A stretch of 64,000 bases of DNA from Porodaedalea pini (Eukaryota > Basidiomycota > Agaricomycetes > Hymenochaetales > Hymenochaetaceae). Position numbers and translations under genes: made by a program. Of this stretch, positions 1 to 10,894 are shown one piece after another (the first letter of the stretch is position 1; every line of letters begins with the position of its first letter). The stretch lies in the NCBI GenBank assembly GCA_002794775.1, contig NBAY01000086.1:1-64000 (forward strand), written 5' to 3'. The notes beneath the pieces are model-generated. The model was not told where the DNA came from, searched no databases, and saw only the letters and a list, made by a program, of their open reading frames with translations.

Positions 1-794
1 ATGATGAGCGATTGCAGCAGGTAAGGGTTGAAGCCTGCAAGAGATGAGTCGAGTTTGGACTTGAAGAGATCGGGGTGAGGTGCGAGGATGTCAGACGGGC
101 TCGTGAAAGATGAAAAGTCGATTCGCTAGGACTCCAACGATAAGCTAACAATCGGAGTCGAAGGTTCCTTTGTTGTACAAGATCGTAAACTACTTTCTTT
201 TCAAGTTCACGCTGCGCCCCCACCTTGCCAACTCGTCAACGTACTTCTCGAGTGACAACGACGAGAATCCTCTCATTATCTATAGTCGCGTTTCAGTCAA
301 ATGGTGGATGATTTTGTGACAGTCGGACGCACCATTCGAAACTTGATTCTCATTTTCTTTCCTCCAGGATTTCCCTTTTTTTTGATTCGAGGCGGCGGTA
401 CCTGTGCAAGTATGTGGATGGTGAGAACTGTTGTACAGATGCAAGGGCAAGCTTGAATACTGACTATATGATTTTGATCGGCCAGCCGCGTGCGATCGGG
501 CTTTGTGTCCGCCTTCTTCTGTACTTGTGTCGGTAAGGTGATCTTGCCCATGTGTAAATCGAGCGTAGCTAAGAAATGACAGATGTATGGGCCCTTGAAT
601 GACGGCAAGCTTGAGCTGAGGTGTGCCCAGAACCGTATGCTTGATTCGGTGAGCATGCTATGCATGCTTCTTAACTTAAGAAGCTCAAAACTAACTTTTT
701 AGCATTTCAACGAGTTCTCGGTATGCCGACAGCTCTGTAATATTCTCCAGATACCAGCTGAATCGTTTCTGTGTCTTACGACACGTGCTGTCAG
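1..794. other. Unassigned sequence upstream of the Ku70 fragment
   Basis: I see no exon here that I can assign. The short open frames on both strands lack recognisable domains. The last bases (ending ctgtcag at 794) look like the splice acceptor of the Ku70 fragment that follows, but no first exon carrying the usual acidic Ku70 N-terminus is visible, so the 5' exon is either lost or outside what I can recognise. Confidence 0.4.
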
Positions 795-1641
795 TTCTTT
801 GAAGGCAAACATGATGTCGTTCTCTTTGCGATTGACTGTTCAGAGTCAATGCAAGCGCTTCATGATGACCCAAACAAAGAAGGCGCACAGACCTCCCACC
901 TACTTGCTGCACTCGAGGCCGATATGCAAATTCAGAAGCGGAAGGTTGTCAGGCCAAATGACGCTGCTGGGATTTTACTTTTCAATACTGTGAGAAGCTC
1001 TCAAACTCCTGCATATACCACACCGTACTGAGCATCTCAAAGTCTCACAAGAAAGAAAATACAGTGCGCAGAGCTACAGAGTACAAAGAATAGGACGTTC
1101 GTATACGAGCCTGTAGGACAGATTGATGCCCCAAAGATTCAAAATCTTATCCAGCTCCTTTACAGTGTGTTATACTTCGACTCGCAGTTGTATGTTAAGC
1201 GATTGCTGATCCATTCCTCTCGAATGTATCTAGAGGCAAAGGATAACCATAAGTGGCTTCGTTACAAGTATCCACCGTCAGATAGTTGTGTCCCCATGGG
1301 TGATGTCTTTACGAGCTGTAACTGGGCCTTACGAGACAGGTAAGTGTTGCCTATCTGTATAGGCTCATTTGCGTAAAACAACTTTTTTCTACCAGAGCTC
1401 CAAAATCTGGCATCAAGCGTCTTTTCCTCATTACTGACGAAGACGACCCTCATCCCGGCGTGAAGAACGCTCAACTTGTCACGTCTGCTCAAACAACACT
1501 TTTGGTAGCGCTTGAGTTAGCATTGCATTTGTTTGACACCATGAACACTTTGCTTAGGACTTGACTCAAGCGGGTGTCTCCGTTGAACCGTTCTTCATCA
1601 GCACGGAGGAGAGGCCATTCGACCCTACCAAGTTCTATTCA
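795..1641 (+). pseudogene. KU70: Ku70 N-terminal fragment (DNA end-binding protein)
   Basis: Ku70 forms a ring with Ku80 that binds DNA ends in non-homologous end joining. Five exons can be joined: 795-989, 1065-1164, 1234-1339, 1396-1504 and 1558-1641, with GT-AG introns in consistent phase. They read as the Ku vWA-like N-terminal domain: FFEGKHDVVLFAIDCSESMQ, then AGILLFNT, YEPVGQIDAPKI, VPMGDVFTSCNWALRD, KRLFLITDEDDPH and VEPFFISTEERPFDPTKFYS. That is about 200 residues of a family whose members run 600-700. The beta-barrel, bridge and SAP regions are absent: after FYS the sequence runs into the promoter of a DUF6698-like gene. No first exon with a start codon is seen either. I infer a truncated remnant; the codons that remain look undamaged, so the break may be recent. 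Confidence 0.8.
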
Positions 1642-1843
1642 GTGCGGCTTTCTTCCTTCTCTCTTCAAGTTCTGGCATTCTCACTGAAACACGTGAGATC
1701 ATAACGCGATATAGCCAAGAGGGGATATCTCACCGTGGTTGTGTTTTCCAGTGAAAGTTGCACAGCCGCTGATCTCCCCCGCCCAGCCTTATAAACTGGT
1801 TAGGTGTTACTATGCTCCTTTCTGTATTTGAACACTCACCGTG

Positions 1844-3502
1844 ATGTCTCCCCCTCATGGAATGCTCGCCCCTCAGTACCCGATGTCTCTCCCTCACGGA
1901 ATGCTCGCCCCTCAGTACCCGGTGACACCGACCCCCCCTACGACGGATTCGCAGCCTAGCTCCTCAGACTCCTCTTCTGACTCGGACTCGACCAGTGCTT
2001 CACAACAGGTGCCAGAGGAAGAGTTTACGCGAAGTGGAAAGAGGAAGGCGTACACTGGCTTCTTCCTCTTGTCTTCGTTTATCTGTTTACTTTACTCATT
2101 TGCAGTACTGCAGCGGACATCTTCATCAGCAAGGGACGCTACCTTGCTAGAGCATATGAACCATGGACTAGCCCGCAACAAATTCTTAACAAAGGTATTC
2201 CTAACGCAAAGCTTAGCCCTGCTGAATTACAACAAATCACTGATCCGTCATAAGTGATTGGTTTTATTCTACTTTATTCTTTCAATAATCAGTTCTTGTG
2301 TCAGTGTCCACCGTGCTGTGGATGCTGTGAAGGCTTTATTCGATGTCAACACCTTGCTGTACAAGAAGGTTGTCAAGGCGGATACTCAGACATTCAAATA
2401 TATAGTTAATTGCGTGAGTCATTGCTTTTTTTTCCTCTGCATAGATAAACTCTCACAATGTTTACAGTTGCGTGAGGGTCAGCGTGCCGCTCGGTCTGCC
2501 GATACATCAGGAATCAGGAAAATTATCCTCCAGTGGATCGTTTTCCCATCCGTTGACAACAAGTCGACACGGCCAGATAATGATCGCAAAGACTTACGTG
2601 GATTCGAGAACAAGACACTCGCAAAGCTCCTGGCCCCCGCAGAGGTTCAGCTGCTCACTCCAGAGTAAGTACTTTGAGATAATCTTAAACAAAAGAAGAT
2701 GTGCTCATGCCTTTCCTATCACATCATTGCTTATTTATATTACATACTTTCTAGATATCTAGCTTTGTTGCGTGCGGACAGGGCCACAGTAACAAACAAA
2801 AAAGGAGTTACCCGTGAACTTGATGGCAACCATAGCCGAGTCTTTGCCTTCAAAAATGGTATTTATCATCCAAGGAACCCTCTGAAGGGCTTCTTGAAGG
2901 GTAATTTGATCGTCAGGGCAAGTCTTCTTCCTTTTTCTTTCTTAATGTGTTTACATCTTTTTGTAGGCCTATAAACACATCTTTACGGCGCCTTCTTCTG
3001 CTAACTCAGGTCCCACTGTCAAAGGCTCAAGGTGTACGAAAATAGGTAATGCAGAGATCCATGGTATGACCGAAGTCACTCCAGGATCACTTGCATACGT
3101 TACTGTCCAGGTATTTTATTTGTTTCACGGTTTGCGCGTATATAATACTGAAAAATGTATTACTACCAGGTCTACTTTGCTCTTAGTGCAAGGCTCCATT
3201 TCTCTACGTTGAGTGCTCCAGAAATACCTGAGATGTTTAATGGTATTATTCAATTGTTCAGGTCTGACATCCCACATGTCAAGAGGTACACTGCTGAGCT
3301 ATTGATTTGGTGGAATCGGTATGTTCATCTGCGTCTATGTGATATTATGGTCCCTTACTAACCCTTACTCAGAATTATCTTTCCAAATACCCAAGCGGCA
3401 ACTGATCCTCATGACCTAGGTGCCATAGCTGATATTGAAGACTTCTATCGAGACTGGACCGAGGGTGAGGAGGACAACAAAGAGGAAGAGGACAATGTAT
3501 GA
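1844..3502 (+). CDS. DUF6698-like basidiomycete protein
   Basis: The first ATG is at 1844 (54 bp after a TTATAAA box near 1790). Exons separated by short introns read: a proline/serine N-terminus with a 13-residue tandem repeat (SPPHGMLAPQYP twice), an acidic serine run, then RYLARAYEPWTSPQQIL, ADTSGIRKIILQW, NGIYHPRNPLKGFLKGNLIVR-like text, HIFTAPSSA and HVKRYTAELLIWWNR, ending in an acidic tail with stop TGA at 3500-3502. The order (RYLARA, DTS, a HP-x-NPxxxLFxG-type segment, HIFTSPSSA) matches my memory of the large uncharacterised basidiomycete family DUF6698. Function is unknown. The splice site near 2250 is uncertain, because a TAA stands just before gtgatt. It starts about 200 bp after the truncated Ku70, which suggests that its arrival removed the rest of that gene. 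Confidence 0.6.
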
Positions 3503-4035
3503 ATTTTGATTGAAATTTCCGCTCACATTCAATCCGATACCATCCATCTTGAACAGCTATTTCTATTTTCCCTATCGTTGGTCGCATATTGTTATGTGCT
3601 ATTTTAATTTCATTCTATTCCAATACTTCCATCTAATTGTCATCCACGACAACTGCTGCTAAGTGAGCTATAACTATTATACACATGAGAACCGACAGTG
3701 CGCATCACCATCAATTAGAAAGCATTATAAGTAATTTCTTGCTTTTATAACTCTGACAACTCTTCTGCTGCCTTGTAATCCTGACTTTAGAATTTATTTA
3801 ATTATATATAAGTCTGCAATACTTCTGCTAACTTATACTCTATTGAAAGTCTTATCATGTATTAAAATCTCTCATAAGTGTTTTGATATATTATAATTTG
3901 GTATGACTGTTATGCTTTTTGGTAAGTATTATGGTGGATTGTAAGATGGAGTTCAGATTTTATTGCTCTATAATTATGCCTGAAATGATTATATGTATTA
4001 CATGTCTTTTAAGACTTATAATTGAATATAATTAG
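3503..4035. other. AT-rich non-coding stretch
   Basis: Very AT-rich compared with the flanking genes, with no open frame of note and no recognisable RNA gene. It separates the DUF6698-like gene from a decayed SH3 gene on the other strand. Confidence 0.5.
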
Positions 4036-4502
4036 TTATAATACTCTGCAGATTTTTGTGATGTCATTGCTTCCGAGGGCATAGAAGCCTTTCTCTATCT
4101 GAACACAATTGCTTGGGAAGGTGTTTTTCCTCGGATCACAATGGGTCTTGTCTATAAGACCTCCTCTCCACCATCCATCGGCAGGCGTAGAAGTGACAGC
4201 AATTAAGTCATTTGCAAGGAAGTTGAATTCTTCGTCGATAGCAGCAGAGTAATCATACATATTACAAAGCCCTCACTGCGATACCCCGCTAAATCAAATC
4301 AGAAGCATGCTACAGTATTGCTCACCAAAGAATTGGACTTCTTGCCCATCAATGAATTGCTTATCCTCAGTTTCATCCACAGGTCGTGTGGGTAACGAAC
4401 ACATTGATTCGTTCACTCCTGCCTCCGTGTTGTGCTGCCGACGAGTACCCTCATTGTTCTCAAATGAAGCATAGACAGGTAGGGACTCAGGTGCAGCAGG
4501 CA
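4036..4502 (-). pseudogene. Decayed SH3-domain gene fragment
   Basis: Read right to left, an exon ending EDKQFIDGQEVQFFG is followed by an intron (gtgagc...cgcag) and then VRAL / YDYSAAIDEEFNFLANDLIAV, STPADGWWRG and FPSNCV, a typical SH3 fold (ALYDY, the acidic RT loop, the WW pair, and the PSNxV end) of the kind found at the C-terminus of fungal actin-patch and signalling adaptors. Seven extra bases (TAATATG) lie between GTGAGGGCTTTG and TATGATTAC, breaking the ALYDY codons, shifting the frame and introducing a stop. The upstream part ends at the inverted-repeat element at 4503. I infer a dead fragment; the parent gene cannot be named. Confidence 0.65.
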
Positions 4503-5313
4503 GTACCATCATGGACCGGTCCTTGAAACACCCCCACTCCTTGAGACACCCCATTTAATTTGGCTCAACAACATATTCCTCAGCTCAAATTAATGCATAA
4601 AAACAGTCTGCTCATGTAATTATGCTATTTAGAAAAAATCCCATGAAAAATGGTTTAAATTTGAGAAAGTTATGGGTAAAATGGGTGTGAGAAGGTACTA
4701 GAATTGAGTGGTTCAGAATGTTGTTGGCTCTATTCATTCATAAAACCTGCATTTTAGCTGGAACAAAAAACAATATCATTTTTTAAGCAGTATATTGAAT
4801 GTGTCTGCAAAATTTCATGTCAAATGGATAGAAATTGAGTTGTGTAGAAATTCAGGAAAGTTGTGTAGCGCTTTTTTGAAGCGTCACACTTATGTCACAT
4901 CCCTTTCCGTGTCATGTCTTATGCAGCTCATCTTGAACTTGCTCACTTCTACCACATAGCTCATGCTAATAAAATAATGTGTGTAATACTTATTGACAGC
5001 AGTAAATAATAGACTATTCTAGAATACTCTACATAGAAAATTAATAATACATGAGAGCAATAGCTCAAATTCCGAGTAAAGATGAGCGTGGGAAAGTTGT
5101 GTTTCAAGGAGCGGTGACATGCTGATTTAGAGTCAAGATGTATGCAATTCATAACTCATTTATTCCTGACTTTTTTCACTCAAACTTTTGCATAGATGGA
5201 CCTTAGTGAAATAGCTTTAATGTAGTATTTTTTTTGTTTAAGAAAATCAGTGAAAAAATGGTGTAAAAATTAAAATTAAAAGTGCTGTTTCAAGGACCGG
5301 TCCATGACGGTAC
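4503..5313. mobile_element. 811 bp MITE-like element with 28 bp terminal inverted repeats
   Basis: The ends are inverted copies of each other: 4503-4530 and the complement of 5286-5313 agree at 27 of 28 positions and contain the 10 bp palindrome GGACCGGTCC. The interior is AT-rich with no coding capacity and has a degraded internal echo of the end (tgtttcaaggagcggtgac near 5101). Size, AT content and the lack of a transposase fit a non-autonomous DNA transposon. No convincing target-site duplication is visible, so the superfamily is open and the true ends may differ by a few bases. Confidence 0.6.
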
Positions 5314-5432
5314 ACCGTCGATCGGTCAACATAGACGTCACGTGTGCCGATCACTGAAAATAGTAAGGACGCGTACTGGTACGTACGCGCCGCCAAAACT
5401 TGCTGCTTGCTGCGAAACACGACGTCGAGAAA

Positions 5433-7375
5433 ATGTCGTTAAAAGTACCAAAGGCAAACAACGTCCAGCTCTTCAAAGAAGGGTACAAGGTTTGCAACCT
5501 TTACCCGAGAGGATAGTTATGTTGATTTGACAGTCTTTTTGACAGCACCTTCAAGGTCTAGAGGATGCAGTTTTGCGCAACATACAGGCCGTAGCTGAGC
5601 TTTCTGACCTGGTACGGACGAGCTTTGGTCCCAATGGCACGTATATGCTATTTGATGCATCTGTAAATGTTTTGATAATGATAAGAGCTGAACCCGTGTA
5701 GGTCGCAACAAGCTCATAATCAATCATTTGGGCAAACTCTTCATCACGTCTGATGCAGCTACCATCATCCGCGAGATTGAGGTCGTCCATCCGGCTGCGA
5801 AATTGCTTGTCATGGCATCGCAGGCACAAGAGTCAGAGGTATGTATGTTGTGAATCTACCGCAAAACAGGATAGTTAACGGATGTATAATAGATGGGCGA
5901 TGCAACCAATCTCGTCCTGATTCTCGCTGGCGAATTGCTTAAAATGGCGGAGCACCTGTTAATTATGGGACTGCATCCGAGTGAGGTAACACTGGGCTAT
6001 GAATTGGCAGGAAAGAAGGCCCTTGAAGAACTTGAGAGTACGTTCTTCCATATTTCATACAACACATTAGCTTTCTAACCCAGCCCCAGCTTTATCTACC
6101 TCCTCACTCCCTTCGCCGTTAACCCAAGCCACTCTAAGTGCTGCTCTTAAACCTGCTATCGCTTCAAAACAATATGGTTCGGAAGACACTCTTGCGTCAC
6201 TCGTCGCAGAAGCCGCACTCGTCGTAATGCCCGCAAATCCGAAAAACTTCAACGTCGACAATGTGCGCGTCGTAAAGATTATGGGTGGTAGCTTAGCGGG
6301 AAGCAAGGTCGTCCGCGGGATGGTTTTCAACCGTGAACCGGAGGGCGCCATCAAGCGCGTAACGAAGGCAAAGGTTGCCGTGTTTACATCTGGTCTTGAC
6401 ATTGCACAGACGGAGACGAAGGGCACGGTATTGCTGCATAATGCAGAGGAAATGCTAAACTTCACAAGCGGAGAGGAGAAGCATATGGAAAAGGTTCGCA
6501 TCATCTAATATATTACGATATCATTCACACATCTCGCATTTCAGATCTTCAAAGAGATCGCGGACTCCGGTGTAAAGGTCATCATCGCAGGATCGACCGT
6601 CGGAGAACTCGCAATGCACTTCCTAGACCGTCTCGGGATCGCTGTTGTCAAGGTCCTGAGCAAGTTCGACCTCCGACGACTCTGCCGCGTCGTGAACGCG
6701 ACACCGCTAGCGCGGATGGGCGCACCGACTCCCGAAGAAGCAGGCTTTGTCGATGTGCTCGAAGTGACGGAAATTGGCGGTGACCGCGTCACCGTACTCC
6801 GACAAGAGGACGAGGGCGGCGAAAAGACGCGTACGGCGACGGTCGTGCTGCGCGGCGCGACGCCGAACGCGCTGGATGATCTGGAGCGCGCAGTCGACGA
6901 CGGCGTATCGGTGCTGAAGGCGCTGCTGCGCGATCCGCGGCTCGTGCCGGGCGCAGGTGCAACGGAGCTCGAGCTCGCGCGGCGCGTGGAGGCGTACGGC
7001 GCGTCGCTCACGTCACTGAGCCAGCACTCCGTGAAGCGCTTCGCGACGGCGCTGGAAGTCGTGCCGCGCACACTTGCGGAGAACGCGCTTGGCGGAACAG
7101 AGGGTAATGAGGTGCTCAGTGCGTTGTGGGCGCGGCATCAGGAACAAGGCGGTGCGACCGCTGGTGTGGATATCGACGGGGACTCGGGCGAGGGCAACGG
7201 CACACTGGATGCGCAGGCTGCTGGCATCGTTGACTCACTTGCTGCAAAGGCTTGGGCTATCCGACTTGCGACGGAGGCGGCTGTCTCTGTCCTTTCCGTT
7301 GACAGCATCATTATGAGCAAGCCTGCAGGTGGACCTAAAATACCGCAGCAGTCGGGCAACTGGGACGAGGACTAA
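5433..7375 (+). CDS. CCT8: T-complex protein 1 subunit theta (CCT8)
   Basis: One of eight subunits of the cytosolic chaperonin TRiC/CCT that folds actin, tubulin and WD-propeller proteins with ATP. Exons: 5433-5489, 5546-5636, 5702-5838, 5893-6037, 6084-6493, 6545-7375, giving 556 residues, close to the usual ~550. The start ATG gives MSLKVPKANNVQLFKEGYK, as in theta subunits. Visible motifs are RTSFGPNGRNKLI, TSDAATIIREIEVVHPAAK (specific to theta), GDATN (the catalytic Asp motif, usually GDGTN) and GAGATELELAR. The frame is intact throughout. The intron at 5637-5701 must use a GC donor (gcacgt) to keep the frame, because the nearby GT would break NGRNK. The gene converges on the F-box gene that ends at 7583. 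Confidence 0.95.
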
Positions 7376-7582
7376 TTGATCGGGTGTTTAGTGTAATCAG
7401 AGACCAGAGAAAAATGTGCTGAGTGCTTGTGCAGATTGAATATATTTCAACCAAAGCGCACATTGTAATGCCTTGCAAAAAATCTATTTGATACATATGT
7501 AGAATGTTTTGTACTCCGCGAAGACAACGGACCCAGAAAAATTCTAGACAAACAACAAGAAAGAAACCCTTTCCGAAACTGT

Positions 7583-10075
7583 TTAAGAGAAGTCCACAAG
7601 CCAGACCTCGCCGAACGACGTCGCAATGCCAACCACGCCCCGTACGTCGTCCAAATCAAAGGTGTATGCACTCTCTAACGAGACGTACCCGGGTAGATGA
7701 AGCGTCCCGACGCGGCCACGCGCAACCTCGAGCTCCGGGTGCACGAGCGCCCCGCCCTTCTCGCCCCCTGCACCGCATCAAAAGAAGGTTCGTATGAGGG
7801 GAACGTCGCGATGCGCAACACAGGTGAACGGCCATTGGGACGGTACTCCCTCGGATGCTCCTCTACCCACATCGCGCAGCGTCCTCCGTAGCCCATGACG
7901 GGGCTCCCCCCGAACGGGTCCTGCACAAACTCCTCGAGCGCCTGCGCCGCATCCCCATCGAGGCCCATGACACCTACACCTGGGTTCACGTGCATCAGCC
8001 CGCCATCTTGGAGATCACCAAGCTCCAGACCAAGACCTGCCAGGTCATTTTCGAGTGCTGCGAGGTCGTCGAAATCGGCATCTTCGTCGCCTGGAGCTTG
8101 ATTCGGATCGAGGCCGTGCTGGTGCTCGTATTCAAGATTATCTTCAGCCTGAAAAATTGCATCTTCTTCATCGTCATACGTCCCGATTTGTTCAATGCCA
8201 ATGTCATGGAAACCGAAGCCTTGAAACTCGACGCCATCATCGTCATCGGCCTCAAGAGCACCTGCAGGTTGATCTTCATTTTCATCGGCATACCCTCCAA
8301 TATGTTCAATGCCAAAGCCGTCGAGCTGCATGCCGCCGTCATCGTTTTCATCGTTTTCATCGTTTTCGTCGTCCTCGTCGCCTCCTGCCTCCATAACTAC
8401 CGTGTTCACATGATATCGAGGAATACGAAGGCTTTGCGGTCGGCGAAGCGGAGCCTCCGCAAGGACCGTACGTATAAGTTCTGGCGGCCCGCATCCCGAT
8501 GCTGACCCAGTGTAGTCGAAGTAGTGGTGAGTGATAGTCGTTCGTGGGAGATGCGGAGACCTAGAGATATAGTGCACATCATGATGGGCGACTGGTGCGG
8601 CCTGTTCATCATCAGCAAGTTGAGGGCCGTCATCGCCATTGGCGGCAGGAACGTCATTGTACAAATCAGGACCTGCTCCCTCATTGACAAGATGTAGGTT
8701 CATCATGTCCAGGTTGTGCGCATTGACGTATAGCGCGACAGCCTGCGCATGAGTTTGCGCCGAGCTTGGCGGACGACGCGAGAAGGTAAGTATCGAGCGC
8801 GTCCGGTGCCGTCGCAAGTCTTCGCGCAGCGTGTGCCATTTCGGGATGATGACGGGGTATGCGTCGCGGTTCCTCGAAAGGTCTGTGCTTGGTGATACCT
8901 GTTCCATCCGCGTACCGCATCCACTACATCGATGCATTGCCCCGGAAGAAGACGCACTGTGCTCCGCGACAGGTGCAGATACGGTGCGGAACGGAGTGGC
9001 TCGCACGTCCGACGGCGGAACGGGAACGGGATACCTGAGCATGTCATCATCTTGCGAACGGCCTTCGCGTGCAAGTACAGATCGCAAAACATCCATCTCA
9101 TACGTGAACGTATGTGCAGAGGCGAGCGTTTCCCAATAAAGCACCATATGGGATGATGATAGAAGCGCCTGGGGGACACAGTCGAGGACCAACGTTAAGC
9201 CGGTGTCGATGCATACGGCCTTTTCGGTATTTTTATCGGTTAGATAAATCCCTACTCGTTCTTGCGCCACGGAGTTTATTCCGACAAGGCTTCCGCGAAG
9301 CTCGTCCTGGGTCATCGCAGAGAACGGCCCATAAACGCGTGGGACGTTGAAAGTGTTAACGGGCTCAAAACGAGCGTATAATTCCGCATAAATCAGGAGA
9401 ATAATGTCGCAACGCGTCGGTCTTGAGCGCCTTAAGGCCGAATGTCAGAGTTATCCTATCTCTAATATCACAAAGCGACTCACCCAGGCATCTCAATCAT
9501 AATCTCGACCGCTTGCATATGGCGGTCTTCAAAATCATAATTGCTCTCAGACTCGTCACAAGGTTTCCACCGCGTCAGTTTAGCGCCTTGTGCAGCCCGC
9601 CACGACTCCAGAAGTTGTCCGTCAGTCGTCCAGCAGCTCAAGACATTGTGGACGTCATAGACCATCAAGTGGCGAGAGCCCGGGAGGAACGTGAAGTAGG
9701 TGACAATGCGATTGTCTGGGAAGCTGATCTTGACAGGATGGGTGCGCGGAAAGATGTGAGGTTCGGCCCAGCGTTTTGCAATGCGTTCTGCGCGCAGACA
9801 CGGACCGATGAGCTTCTCGATGGACAGATCAAGAGCTTGCGTAGCTGTGTACGGCAGAGGACGCGACCGCGACACAGTTTCTGCAACTTGCAACCATACG
9901 CTGCGCTCGAGTAGAATAGGTTTTAGAGTGTGACACGTCTGGAATGATGTTCAGAAACGCTCGCTCATAAAAGCAAGAAAATACGTACCCTGCTCAATGC
10001 AAGAATATCGTAAGGCAAGAGAAGTACGGCAATGAGCTGGATGACATCGTAGGGGAGCTCTGTCAGTGAGTGCAT
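7583..10075 (-). CDS. F-box protein with propeller-like C-terminal region, one frameshift
   Basis: Exon 1 (10075-9989) and the start of exon 2 give an F-box: LTELPYDVIQLIAVLLLPYD, then LALSRTCHTLKPILLERSVW. Exon 2 ends at 9484 and exon 3 starts at 9421. The middle looks like degenerate propeller blades (HLMVYDVHNVLSCWTTDGQL), interrupted by a long acidic low-complexity segment (DEDDENDENDEND). F-box proteins bring substrates to SCF ubiquitin ligases. The C-terminus only makes sense after a one-base correction in a run of five Cs at 7764-7768: beyond it the other frame reads EVARGRVGTLHLPGYVSLES and then GIATSFGEVWLVDFS, stopping at 7583, whereas the uncorrected frame ends at 7675 in arginine-rich text. 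This is either a sequencing error in a homopolymer or a real truncating mutation. The family is otherwise unnamed. Confidence 0.75.
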
Positions 10076-10234
10076 CTGTTAGTTTCTAGCTGCGACTCGA
10101 TCAGGTATTAGCTTGCTAGCAACTTGTCAAGCTGTGAGGGAAGATCGGCCATAGAGCACACGTGATCCTTCATAATGAAAGGTCTCTCGATCAGTCCTTG
10201 ACTGTTGAGCTACCTACTCTTGTATATCTCTATT

Positions 10235-10531
10235 ATGGCACAGGACTTTAAAGAGGAATCTACTTGTCAAGATGAAGGTACTTTGAAAAGCCATGGCCTC
10301 GGACTCTTCAGTTATATTGATTGGTACGGTTTAGCTTGCAGCTTACAGGCGTGTCTCAATAAAAACACATATTCACCAGACAAGTGCGACGCTCACGTCC
10401 GGAAGTTGTACGAATGTTGTCGACAGATGTACAAAGCTACAGAAGGAAAGGCAGAATCAACCGCGTGCCCGAATGAGCGCGTTGTGGAAAGGTGGTTGAA
10501 GAATCATGGAAGTTCGGACACAGGCTCTTGA
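10235..10531 (+). CDS. CMC4: Cmc4-like twin-cysteine mitochondrial protein
   Basis: Two exons, 10235-10277 and 10335-10531. Removing the intron (10278-10334) joins TCQDE directly to ACSLQACLNKN, giving the Cmc4/p8-MTCP1 layout: CQxxAC, a second Cys before LNKNxY, then KCDAHVRKLYECCRQMY and STACP. These cysteines form the disulphide-linked helical hairpin of small proteins imported into the intermembrane space by Mia40. The predicted length is 79 residues, in the family range. Without the splice the frame stays open but inserts 19 residues between the paired cysteines, so the spliced form is preferred. It is transcribed divergently from the F-box gene, with 159 bp between the start codons. Confidence 0.85.
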   Translation: MAQDFKEESTCQDEGTLKSHGLGLFSYIDWYGLACSLQACLNKNTYSPDKCDAHVRKLYECCRQMYKATEGKAESTACPNERVVERWLKNHGSSDTGS

Positions 10532-10894
10532 AAGAACAGTACGCATTCGACCATTTTTACATAATTTCGAGTTCTTTTACTGTTTGTTGTAGAGAAAGAT
10601 TTTGCATCGCCCTCGGTCGGGCAATGTGCAATTATTTCAATTCAGTCCTTGAGTCTGACACGTTGAAATGGACGGGCGAAGGGACTGGATCAGGAAAACC
10701 AAATAGTTACTCATCATCCCTGCATGCATATGGTCCTCAAATTCGACCGACCTGTCTCAAAGGCTTGGTGAACAACCTCGCTGCGTGGAAATGCCGAGAG
10801 CGTGAATGACGGTGCTGGCTTACACGTGATAAGTCTATCATAAAAGGTTTCTCGCTTCCAAACTTGTCCCCTACGATCGTTCAAGCCCCAATCA
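10532..10894 (+). promoter_or_regulatory. Intergenic region upstream of the cyclase-family gene
   Basis: 363 bp between CMC4 and the next gene, presumed to hold the CMC4 3' end and the next promoter. No TATA box stands out and no RNA gene is visible. Confidence 0.35.

Noticed and set aside
1841..1843. GTG as start of the DUF6698-like gene
   Set aside because: An ATG follows directly at 1844; nuclear fungal genes rarely start at GTG.
6541..7071. Open frame of 176 codons antisense to CCT8
   Set aside because: Shadow of the GC-rich last CCT8 exon; serine/arginine-rich text without domain.
7855..8505. Plus-strand open frames inside the F-box/propeller gene
   Set aside because: Antisense to an acidic repeat (DEN codons), which gives stop-free text on the other strand.
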